From: an uncultured Paracoccaceae bacterium
Lineage (GTDB): Bacteria > Pseudomonadota > Alphaproteobacteria > Rhodobacterales > Rhodobacteraceae
Assembly: GCA_947492825.1 (NCBI GenBank)
Contig: CANLNT010000001.1
Coordinates: forward strand, 2,768,463-2,832,462
DNA length: 64,000 bases
Direction: 5' to 3'
The position numbers and the translations under genes are program-made. Shown here one piece after another: positions 52,799-60,624 of this stretch; position 1 is the first letter of the stretch; each line of letters starts with the position of its first letter. The notes below the pieces were generated by a model. The model did no database searches, was not told where the DNA came from, and saw only the letters and a program-made list of their open reading frames with translations.

Positions 52799-54286
52799 GT
52801 GATTTTGACGCAAGAACTGATCGATGCCCATCGGTTTACCAAAATCCCGCCGGGCCGGAACCTGATCGACGGCGAACACATCAGCAGCGCCACGGGGCGG
52901 ACGCTGGATACAACCTCTCCGATCAATGGCGAGGTGCTGACCCAGCTTGCCGCGAGCGATGCCGAAGATGTGGCCCGGGCTGTGGCGTCGGCGCGGGCCG
53001 CGTTTGAGGATGGGCGATGGTCGAAAAGAACGCCCGCCGAGCGAAAGCAGATTTTGACAAAATGGGCTGATTTGATCGAGGCAAATGCCCTGGAATTGGC
53101 GGTTTTGGGCGCACGCGATAACGGCACCGAAATCCGAATGGCATTCAATGCAGAACCGCGCAACGCCGCCGCGACGATCCGCTATTATGGTGAGACAATC
53201 GATAAAACCTACGGGGAGATTGCACCGACACAGGCCGATGTTCTTGGACTAGTCCACCGCGAGCCGGTCGGCGTTGTCGCGGCCATTGTGCCGTGGAATT
53301 TCCCGATGATGATTGGCGCTTGGAAACTGGGCCCCGCGCTTGCCGCCGGGAACTCGGTGGTGTTGAAACCACCTGAAAGCGCCTCTCTGAGCCTTTTGAA
53401 GATGTGCGCACTGGCGCTTGAGGCCGGTCTGCCGCCGGGTGTTCTGAATGTTGTGACGGGCGATGGTGCGAAGGCCGGTGCTGCGCTTGCGCTGTCTGAC
53501 GATGTTGATGTGCTGGCATTTACAGGTTCGGCGGCAGTTGGACGCACACTTTTGAAAAGTGCGGCAGAGAGCAACCTGAAGCGGGTCTATCTTGAGCTTG
53601 GCGGCAAATCCGCAAACATCATCTTTCCAGATGCCCCGATGGAGGCGGCATTGCGCGGAACGATCGGTGCGATATTCGCCAATTCCGGTCAGGTCTGCGT
53701 GGCGGCGTCGCGGCTTCTGGTCCACGCAAGTATCATCGAAGAAGTAACCGCGCAGGTCACCGATCTTGCGAAGGCCCTGCAGGTTGGGGACCCTCTGTCG
53801 TTGGACATTTCCGTTGGTGCGGTGCACAGCCCTGTGCAGCTTCAAAAGAACCTTGGCGTGGTTGAACAGGCCGTCGCCCAAGGTGCCAAGATCGTCACCG
53901 GGGGCAAGGCGCTGCATGCAGACAGCGGTGGCACCTATATGGAACCGACGGTTCTTACTGGCGCGACAGCTGAAAGCGCCGTGTTCCAGGAAGAGGTTTT
54001 TGGACCCGTTCTGACGGTTCATGGTTTTGAGGATGAGGCAGACGCCATCCGGCTTGCGAACAACTCAAAATACGGGCTGGCCGGAGTAGTATGGACGCAA
54101 GAGCTGTCACGCGCGCACCGGATGGTCGGCGCGCTTAAGACCGGGATGGTGCAGGTCAACCGTGCGATGCCCGTCGACGTGACCTCACCACTGGGTGGCG
54201 TGAAGCAATCCGGCAATGGATATGACAAGTCGCTTCATGCGCTTGATAAATTCACCAATCTGAAAACGGCTTGGCTACAGCTCTGA
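52799..54286 (+). CDS. NAD(P)+-dependent aldehyde dehydrogenase (PuuC/HpaE-like)
   Basis: A 495-residue ALDH. Catalytic residues are N167 in PWNFP, E266 in LELGGKSAN and C300 in NSGQVCVAASR. The start is the GTG at 52799, which gives the usual PuuC-like length and follows AGAGGG; an in-frame ATG at 52715 would add a cysteine-rich, unlike leader. In context it may oxidise an aryl-acetaldehyde made by the TPP enzyme, or the semialdehyde released by the extradiol dioxygenase. It overlaps the convergent iclR gene by 12 bp. Confidence 0.92.
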   Translation: MILTQELIDAHRFTKIPPGRNLIDGEHISSATGRTLDTTSPINGEVLTQLAASDAEDVARAVASARAAFEDGRWSKRTPAERKQILTKWADLIEANALELAVLGARDNGTEIRMAFNAEPRNAAATIRYYGETIDKTYGEIAPTQADVLGLVHREPVGVVAAIVPWNFPMMIGAWKLGPALAAGNSVVLKPPESASLSLLKMCALALEAGLPPGVLNVVTGDGAKAGAALALSDDVDVLAFTGSAAVGRTLLKSAAESNLKRVYLELGGKSANIIFPDAPMEAALRGTIGAIFANSGQVCVAASRLLVHASIIEEVTAQVTDLAKALQVGDPLSLDISVGAVHSPVQLQKNLGVVEQAVAQGAKIVTGGKALHADSGGTYMEPTVLTGATAESAVFQEEVFGPVLTVHGFEDEADAIRLANNSKYGLAGVVWTQELSRAHRMVGALKTGMVQVNRAMPVDVTSPLGGVKQSGNGYDKSLHALDKFTNLKTAWLQL

Positions 54287-55045
54287 TTGCTCGCTTGTGA
54301 CCAATTCCTCGATTTTCTCGGCGGCGAATTTCAGACCCGCAAGAAGTGTGGACACCTTTGGATGTGCGCCCTGAAAATAGGTTAGTCCGACCACCGCAGC
54401 AACGCCACGATGGTGCTTGATCGGGACCGCAATCGTTGTCGTTTCGGGGTCAATGTCGTGATCACGCTCTGCGAACCCCAGACTTCTGATACGCTCAAGA
54501 TGTGGCTCCATTTGCGCTTCGAGTTCCTGAGGCGACAAGAAGGATTCTCGTGCCTCGCAAAGAGAGGAAAACAGCCTGCGGCGTTCTGCCAGAGGGCAAA
54601 ACGCAAGATAGGCCCGGCCATGCGCACGGGTCAGCAGGTTGAGCCGTTTTTGAAGCGTCGAATGTGTGTGCGACAGCGGACTGTTCGGGATGGTCGAGAG
54701 CCGGATAATCATCGAGTTATTGTCGATCGTCGATAGCGCGGCGGGCCATAACAAATGGTGCGTCAGGTCTTCGAGGATGGGTTTGGCCTTGTTCACGAAC
54801 GTGGGCAGACCGTGAAACCCCGACGACAATTCGCCGACTTTTTCAGTCAGCGTGTATCCGGTGCGTCGGGACTGCTTTTGCACATATCCCAGAGCCGTCA
54901 GCGTTTCGAGCGCACGCACCACGGTCGCGGGTGCAAGGCCCAGCTCGCTCGCCAGTTCCTGCACACGGCTGATCGGGCGCCGGTTCATTTGCGCAAGGAT
55001 CATAAGGCTGCGTTCGACGGAACGGATGGAAGAATAAGACGCCAT
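54275..55045 (-). CDS. IclR family transcriptional regulator
   Basis: A 256-residue IclR protein. The N-terminal winged helix (about 1-65: SSIRSVERSLMILAQM, LAPATVVRALETLTALGYV) is followed by the effector-binding GAF-like domain (about 75-250), with LLTRAHGRAYLAFCPL and AVPIKHHRGVAAVVGLTY. It is divergent from the dioxygenase gene. A TTTCA-N5-TGAAA palindrome lies 9 bp upstream of its start, so it is probably autoregulated, and the same site appears at two other promoters of the block. Confidence 0.93.
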   Translation of the reverse strand: MASYSSIRSVERSLMILAQMNRRPISRVQELASELGLAPATVVRALETLTALGYVQKQSRRTGYTLTEKVGELSSGFHGLPTFVNKAKPILEDLTHHLLWPAALSTIDNNSMIIRLSTIPNSPLSHTHSTLQKRLNLLTRAHGRAYLAFCPLAERRRLFSSLCEARESFLSPQELEAQMEPHLERIRSLGFAERDHDIDPETTTIAVPIKHHRGVAAVVGLTYFQGAHPKVSTLLAGLKFAAEKIEELVTSEQSEL

Positions 55046-55053
55046 GGCTTTGG

Positions 55054-55068
55054 TTTCACTGAGTGAAA
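55054..55068. promoter_or_regulatory. Predicted IclR operator at the iclR/dioxygenase divergent promoter
   Basis: TTTCACTGAGTGAAA matches TTTCA-N5-TGAAA exactly. A degenerate second copy (TGTCT-N5-TGAAA) is at 55103-55117, so the 94-bp intergenic region may hold two sites, one for each direction. Confidence 0.7.
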
Positions 55069-55139
55069 TACGATCCTTTAACCCTAAGGGCCCGGTCCGC
55101 TATGTCTATAGTTGAAATATCCAGCAAAGGACGGGTTTA

Positions 55140-56153
55140 ATGACATTGCTGCCCCTACCCGCGGAACCGCCATTCAATGTGACGCGCCTGAGCCATTGCG
55201 TGCTGGAATCGAAAGATTTGGACGCCACGCGGCAATTCTATGAGACCGGTTTGGGGTTGGAAGTCACACATGCCGACGCCAATATGCTGTGCCTGCGCGC
55301 CATCGAAGAAGGCGGCCATCATTCGATCGTATTTGAGCGCAAGACAACCGATGGCGAGGCACAGGCCCGCCGCATCGGGTTTCGCGTCTTTGAGGATGAT
55401 GACCTGAAACGTGCGCAAGACTGGTTTGGTGCTGAGGGCATCGCGTCAGAATTCGTCGACCGGCCGTTTCAGGGCCCGACCCTGCAGGTGAACGACGGTG
55501 TGGGCGTGCCGCTGGAATTCTGTGCGACGATGGACACGTCCGAAAATCGCATGCGCCGGTTTCATACCCATGCCGGTGGCAAGCTGGCGTTTCTCGATCA
55601 TGTTCAGATTTCGTGCCATGACGTTGCAAGTGCCTATGCCTTTTACAACAAAATGGGCTTTCGGCTGACCGAATACACCGCCCGCGACGGAACCGACGAA
55701 ATGTGGGGTGTCTGGCTGAAACGCAAGAACAACACTCAGGATATCGTGTTCGGCAATGGCCGCGGCCCGTGCCTCCATCACTTCGCGTTCCACACACCGG
55801 AAATTGCATCAATTGTGCATGCCGCAGATGTCATGTCATCGCTGGGGCTGGCGGATACGATGGACCGCGCGCCGGGACGACATGGGATCGGCAACGCCTT
55901 CTTTGTCTACTTTCGGGACCCCGACGGGCATCGTGTCGAAATTTTCTCGAGCCATTACAACGTCATAGATATCGACCATGCGCCAAAGCGATGGGATCTT
56001 TCGGACACACGGCGTTCGCAGCTGTGGGGGCTGCCGGCACCCAGAAAGTGGTTTTACGAGACAACGACATTCCTTGGAACTGCGCCGCAGCCGCCGGTTA
56101 TGGATGCGCCGCCGATCACGCTGGAAGACTATCTTGAAAAGGTGAATTCATGA
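55140..56153 (+). CDS. Type I extradiol ring-cleavage dioxygenase, homoprotocatechuate 2,3-dioxygenase-like
   Basis: A 337-residue two-domain VOC protein. Predicted Fe(II) ligands are H154 (FLDHVQ), H214 (LHHFAF) and E267 (HRVEIF). It closely resembles, from memory, Brevibacterium homoprotocatechuate 2,3-dioxygenase through GPGRHG-NAF-Y-DPDGHR-EI and the WDL-DTRR-WG segment; R243, H248, Y257 and W192 are kept. Two second-sphere residues differ: the acid-base His200 is Gln200, and Asn157 is Gln156. It would open a catecholic ring; altered substrate or chemistry is possible. It starts the run dioxygenase-FAH-RidA-TAXI. Confidence 0.9.
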   Translation: MTLLPLPAEPPFNVTRLSHCVLESKDLDATRQFYETGLGLEVTHADANMLCLRAIEEGGHHSIVFERKTTDGEAQARRIGFRVFEDDDLKRAQDWFGAEGIASEFVDRPFQGPTLQVNDGVGVPLEFCATMDTSENRMRRFHTHAGGKLAFLDHVQISCHDVASAYAFYNKMGFRLTEYTARDGTDEMWGVWLKRKNNTQDIVFGNGRGPCLHHFAFHTPEIASIVHAADVMSSLGLADTMDRAPGRHGIGNAFFVYFRDPDGHRVEIFSSHYNVIDIDHAPKRWDLSDTRRSQLWGLPAPRKWFYETTTFLGTAPQPPVMDAPPITLEDYLEKVNS

Positions 56154-57127
56154 GGTTCGGAACGGCATTGGTAGACGACAAGCGGACAGCGATCGTGCAA
56201 GGGACCGACGGGCTGGCGCGAAAACTTTCGGACGTCTGTGCGTTGGCGGGACTTGAGCGATCAAACTCTGTGCTCGATTTTGTTGAACAAGGGCTCAACT
56301 CGCAATTGCTTGGGCCTCATATCGACGCCGCAGACCCGCTGCCCGAGCCCGTGAACTGGGTCGCACCATTGCCCAACCCCTCGAAAATTCTTGGTGTGGC
56401 CTTCAACAATGTAGAGTTAATGAAGAAAGCGCATGTCGATCCGGGCGTGCCGAACTTCTTTCTTAAGCCGCCATCGTCGTTGCAAGGGCACAGAAAGCCG
56501 GTGATCGTGGACCCGGCGTGGGGCGCGGTCATTCCAGAGCCCGAGATTTGCGCGGTCATCAAGACGCGTTGCAAGCACATCACCGAAGACGAAGCGCTGG
56601 ACCACGTTTTTGGGTTCTTGATCCACAACGATGTCACGTCTCACGGGCTTAAGTTCCAGAAAGACAGCATTGCGGTGACATATGACAAGGATATGGCACG
56701 TCCGGAGTTCTATGGGTGGCGGAACCTGAACGGCCCCGACGATACGGACGCCTTCTATGTCTATCATACACGGTCAAAGGGCACCGACACATTTGGCCCG
56801 ATGGGGCCCTGGATCACAACGACAGATGTTGTCGGTGACCCGAACGATTTACATCTGACGGGTTGGCTGAACGATGAAAAGTTCACGTCTGACCACACCA
56901 GCAGCTACCGCTTTAGCGTGGAGCAATGCATCGCAGAGGCCAGTCGGTACTTTACGCTTGAGCCTGGTGATCTGATCTCTTTCGGAACCACGGGCAAAGG
57001 CGCGGGGCGTTTCCCCAGAGGGCACAAGAGCCTTCTGATGGGCGAAGAAACCGGGGTCGTGGCGATCGAGGTTGAGCCGCTTGGCCGCCTTGAGAATCCG
57101 ATCCTCCATCAAAAGGGCGGCGCGTGA
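56150..57127 (+). CDS. Fumarylacetoacetate hydrolase family protein
   Basis: A 325-residue FAH-superfamily protein. Likely metal ligands are E130 and E132 in IPEPEICAVI and D161 in FGFLIHNDVTSHG. The later block TRSKGTDTFGPMGPWITT is typical of hydratase/isomerase/decarboxylase members such as HpaG. After extradiol cleavage, such enzymes decarboxylate or isomerise the ring-fission acid. The gene overlaps the dioxygenase end by 4 bp (ATGA), so they are co-translated. Confidence 0.9.
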   Translation: MRFGTALVDDKRTAIVQGTDGLARKLSDVCALAGLERSNSVLDFVEQGLNSQLLGPHIDAADPLPEPVNWVAPLPNPSKILGVAFNNVELMKKAHVDPGVPNFFLKPPSSLQGHRKPVIVDPAWGAVIPEPEICAVIKTRCKHITEDEALDHVFGFLIHNDVTSHGLKFQKDSIAVTYDKDMARPEFYGWRNLNGPDDTDAFYVYHTRSKGTDTFGPMGPWITTTDVVGDPNDLHLTGWLNDEKFTSDHTSSYRFSVEQCIAEASRYFTLEPGDLISFGTTGKGAGRFPRGHKSLLMGEETGVVAIEVEPLGRLENPILHQKGGA

Positions 57128-57513
57128 TGGTTCGGTCGCTGGTCGCCAAAGGCGTCGCGCAGCACACGAACCCTGTTCCCAACGGCGCGATCCATCGCGG
57201 AGTACTTTGCACCTCTGGTATTCTTGGTAAGGACCCGGAAACAGACACCTATCCGGCGGGGGTCGAAGCGCAGGCCGCGCTTTGTTTTGAGTATCTGGAC
57301 CGCATTCTCGCCGAAGGCGGCGCGACACGGCAAGATGTGGTCAAACTGGATCTCTATCTGGCTGACAAGAACGATCGCAGCGTCATCAACAGGTTCTGGC
57401 TGCAATTCTGGCCGGACGAACAGCAGCGCCCGGCACGGCAAGCGCATATCGCGGAGTTACCGGACGGGTGCCTTGTACAACTGGTGGCGATGGCCGTGGT
57501 GCAGCCCGGATGA
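57127..57513 (+). CDS. RidA/YjgF-family protein
   Basis: A 128-residue RidA-fold protein. The visible block is DVVKLDLYLADKNDRSVINRFWLQFW with RPARQAHIAELPDGCLVQLVAMAVV; the usual RTxxxV arginine region reads RPARQAHI. Members remove reactive enamines or imines, and some are dedicated deaminases in meta-cleavage pathways (for example 2-aminomuconate deaminase). The ATG at 57127 overlaps the FAH stop by one base; a GTG one codon earlier is possible. Confidence 0.85.
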   Translation: MVRSLVAKGVAQHTNPVPNGAIHRGVLCTSGILGKDPETDTYPAGVEAQAALCFEYLDRILAEGGATRQDVVKLDLYLADKNDRSVINRFWLQFWPDEQQRPARQAHIAELPDGCLVQLVAMAVVQPG

Positions 57514-57533
57514 CCCTTTTTTGGCGCGTGTTA

Positions 57534-57550
57534 ATTTCACATAGCGAAAT
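57534..57550. promoter_or_regulatory. Predicted IclR operator upstream of the TAXI-TRAP genes
   Basis: ATTTCACATAGCGAAAT is the third palindrome of the TTTCA-N5-[TC]GAAA form, 80 bp before the ATG at 57630. It suggests a separate, co-regulated promoter for transporter, sulfatase and aminotransferase. Confidence 0.7.
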
Positions 57551-57629
57551 TCGAGAGTGCCTGCGTTGATAGGTTCCTCTGTAAAAGTTCCAAATGCTTC
57601 ACAATAGCCTTTTCAATCGGGAGAAGACC

Positions 57630-58631
57630 ATGAACACAATTCGAACAATGATAGCTGCATCGGCGCTGGTTCTAGGCGCTGCTGCAGGGGTTCAGGCGGA
57701 CGAGCTGAAAGCAGAGTCCGCCGGGCAAACGGGACTGACATCAATCGTGCTGCAGGTTATGGGGCGGGATCTGGCGGGGACCGATACATCGATCACGCTG
57801 AACACAGGCCAGACCTTGTCACGCTCTGCCATCAAGCTTGCAGCCGAGCAAATCGACGTGGCGATCGTGCCGCCGCGCGCATTCAATGCCATGACGCGGG
57901 GGGCTGGCCCCTACAAGGAAATGGGCGATGATGCAAAGGAGTTGTCCGGAAATCTCCGCTCTTTGTTCGCCTTCACCGGCGGTGCGCTGCATTCGATTGT
58001 GCGCGCTGACAGCGGCATCGAACAATGGAGCGATGTTGCAGGCAAGCGTGTCTATATTGGGCCACCGGGCGGCAATGCGAACGCGCAGCTTTCTTCCTTT
58101 GTGAACCTGATGAGCGGGTTGGAGGCTGACGCGGATTACGAGACCGTCAAGATGGGCTGGGGTGCTGCGGTGCAATCCTTCCAGGATGGTCAGTTCGACG
58201 TCCTTAACTTCTCTACCGCTGTGGGGAGTGCTGCGATTGTACAGCTTTTGCTGCAGGGCGATTTCCGTTTCCTGCAAGCACCTGAAGGAATGGCCGAAAG
58301 TGCGGACTATGCCGATTTTCTATCCGTCGGCAGTGTGCCCGGTGGTATTCCCGCCAATTCCTACGAAGGTGTGGAAAACGGCGATGTCGATGTGCTCAGC
58401 TACAACTACACGATGCTTGTGGGCGTGAACCAAAACATGTCGGACGACGAAGCCTACCTGCTGACCGCCACGTTCTGGGACAATCTTGAGAAAAACAGTG
58501 ACGAGATCGCGCTTTTGAAGTCGATCGCGAAGTCACCGTTTGCGGGCAATAACATGCCTCTGCATCCCGGTGCGGTGCGCTACTACACCGAAAACGGGAT
58601 TGAGATCCCGGCAGAGTTGCTGGCGCCCTGA
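57630..58631 (+). CDS. TAXI-type TRAP transporter substrate-binding protein
   Basis: A 333-residue periplasmic protein with a signal peptide (TMIAASALVLGAAAGVQA). It follows the TAXI plan: GLTSIVLQVM near the start, AAEQIDVAIVPPRAF, SDVAGKRVYIGPPGG, and a C-terminal LHPGAVRYYTENGIEIP. The ATG at 57630 is preceded by GGGAGAAG; an in-frame ATG at 57594 is less likely. It delivers substrate to the fused permease 51 bp downstream. The ligand is unknown. Confidence 0.93.
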   Translation: MNTIRTMIAASALVLGAAAGVQADELKAESAGQTGLTSIVLQVMGRDLAGTDTSITLNTGQTLSRSAIKLAAEQIDVAIVPPRAFNAMTRGAGPYKEMGDDAKELSGNLRSLFAFTGGALHSIVRADSGIEQWSDVAGKRVYIGPPGGNANAQLSSFVNLMSGLEADADYETVKMGWGAAVQSFQDGQFDVLNFSTAVGSAAIVQLLLQGDFRFLQAPEGMAESADYADFLSVGSVPGGIPANSYEGVENGDVDVLSYNYTMLVGVNQNMSDDEAYLLTATFWDNLEKNSDEIALLKSIAKSPFAGNNMPLHPGAVRYYTENGIEIPAELLAP

Positions 58632-58682
58632 ACAACCTGAAGCATCGTTGATACCCAAATACTGTACAGAAGGCAGTGATCC

Positions 58683-60602
58683 ATGACCGACGCAAAACCC
58701 AAAGAGCCCATGCCATGGAACAAGCGTCTGGCCCTGATTATTGCTTTCTGTATGGGGATCATCCCCATCGCACACAGGCTGCCGGCGATTGGACCATTGC
58801 CCCGCGTCGGGCCGTTCGATGCCGAACCCTACCGGGCGGCAATGCTTTTTCTTTGTGTGGTGGTGGTCTTGCTGGCGTCGCCGCTGGTTGCGACTCTCAA
58901 AAACCGTTCCAGCAGTATCAAAACGGGTGCGCTGGTCCTTGATATCAGTGTTGGGCTTGTGATCGCCTATGCCTGCTGGCGCTTTTACGTTGATGTCACC
59001 AAGATGCACGACACGATTGTGTTCTTCCAACCGTATCAGGCGTGGACGACCTTTGGCGCCTGTTTGTGCATCATGTATCTGACACTGCGGCTATGGGGCA
59101 TCCCGCTGGTCGTCGTCTCTGCACTTTCGCTTGCCTACTTCATGTGGAGCTTTCAGGGGTCGCTTGTAAACGATCTGACTGAGAACCTTTGGCTGGCGCT
59201 GGATGACGGTATCCTTGGCAATGTAACAAGCATCGTTCTGTCCACGGTGTTTCCGTTCATCGTGCTGGGTGCGATGCTTGAAGGCACCGGCGCGGGCCTG
59301 TCCCTTTTGAAGATTTCGATCAAGCATCTCTACAAATTCCGTGGTGGTCCGGCGCATGCTGCTGTTCTTGGGTCTGGCCTGTTCGGCATGGTGTCTGGGT
59401 CGGCGGTGGCAAATGTTGTCGGCACCGGCGTGATTACCATACCAATGATCAAGAAACGCGGGTTCTCGCCCAGTTTCGCAGGCGGTGTTGAAGCCACAGC
59501 CTCGACCGGCGGTCAGATCATGCCGCCGATTATGGGGGCGGCTGCACTGATACTCGCTGACTTTGTGGGCGTATCTTATGTCACCGTGATGACAGCTGCG
59601 ATTGTGCCCGCCTTGTTCTATTATTCGTCGCTGTTCATGACGATCGTGTTCGAAAGCCGCCGGCTTGGCATCGAAGCCGCAGAAGAAAGGCCGCCCGAGC
59701 TTCACGTCACTTTTCAGGACTACGTCAATCTATTGCTGATCGTGCTGCCGATTGGCACCGTCATCTTTGCGCTGATCAGTGGAATGTCGCCCGCTGGGTC
59801 TGCACTTATCGCGCTTATGGTGCTGTTCGCTGTCAGCTTCATCAACCCCGACATCCGGCGCGAGCCTTTTCGTCTGGTCAAGGGCTTTGCGCAGGGCAGC
59901 CTGTCTTTCGCACGCCTTCTGATCGCGGTGTGCTGCATCTCGATTGTTATCGCCACGATGCTGTCCACCGGGCTTCCGTCGCAACTATCGTACCTGTTGA
60001 ACGGCGCAACTGACTTTAGCCTGTTGGCAACGCTCCTTTTGGCATCCGGCGCGTGCATGCTGCTGGGCATGGGCATGCCCACGCTTCCGGCCTACCTGAC
60101 GATCATCATCGTGCTCGGTTCGACCATGCGCGGCTTTGGGTTGGAAGCACTGACCGCGCATCTTTTCGTGCTTTATTACGGCGTCGCCTCTGGCATCACA
60201 CCGCCGGTGGCGATGACCGCATATGCGGCGGCGTCGATATCTGGCGGCAACCCGACGCGCACCGGGATCGCGGCACTGCGCATTGGGATCGTGATCTTCT
60301 TGTTGCCATTCTTCTGGGTCTACAATCCCATGATGCTTATCGTGCCAGAGGCGGGATCCGTTTTTGACATGCCGACCTTTGCCTACATTCTCGTGCGCCT
60401 TTTCGCGATGTGCTATCTGATCTCGACCGCGGCGAGCCGGTTTGACTACACAAAGCTATCTACCCCAGAGGCTCTTGGTCGCGCGGTCCTTGGCCTTGCG
60501 ATCATAAATCCCGACCCTATCGTCAACGGCGCTGCACTGGTTCTTGGCCTTGGACTTGTGCTGATGAACCGGGTGTCGGCGCGACGCATTTCAGCGGCTT
60601 AA
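58683..60602 (+). CDS. TAXI-TRAP transporter fused permease
   Basis: A 639-residue membrane protein that combines the small (four-helix, about 15-140) and large (DctM-like, about 145-620) TRAP subunits. Typical blocks are GLFGMVSGSAVANVVGTGVITIPMIKKRGFSP, ATASTGGQIMPPIMGAAAL, LLLASGACMLLGMGMPTLPAYL and YYGVASGITPPVAMTAYAAASISGGNP. It uses Na+ or H+ gradients for uptake. The TAXI protein is encoded just upstream, the sulfatase just downstream. Confidence 0.94.
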   Translation: MTDAKPKEPMPWNKRLALIIAFCMGIIPIAHRLPAIGPLPRVGPFDAEPYRAAMLFLCVVVVLLASPLVATLKNRSSSIKTGALVLDISVGLVIAYACWRFYVDVTKMHDTIVFFQPYQAWTTFGACLCIMYLTLRLWGIPLVVVSALSLAYFMWSFQGSLVNDLTENLWLALDDGILGNVTSIVLSTVFPFIVLGAMLEGTGAGLSLLKISIKHLYKFRGGPAHAAVLGSGLFGMVSGSAVANVVGTGVITIPMIKKRGFSPSFAGGVEATASTGGQIMPPIMGAAALILADFVGVSYVTVMTAAIVPALFYYSSLFMTIVFESRRLGIEAAEERPPELHVTFQDYVNLLLIVLPIGTVIFALISGMSPAGSALIALMVLFAVSFINPDIRREPFRLVKGFAQGSLSFARLLIAVCCISIVIATMLSTGLPSQLSYLLNGATDFSLLATLLLASGACMLLGMGMPTLPAYLTIIIVLGSTMRGFGLEALTAHLFVLYYGVASGITPPVAMTAYAAASISGGNPTRTGIAALRIGIVIFLLPFFWVYNPMMLIVPEAGSVFDMPTFAYILVRLFAMCYLISTAASRFDYTKLSTPEALGRAVLGLAIINPDPIVNGAALVLGLGLVLMNRVSARRISAA

Positions 60603-60624
60603 ATCTTCATCGCATGGTGACGCA

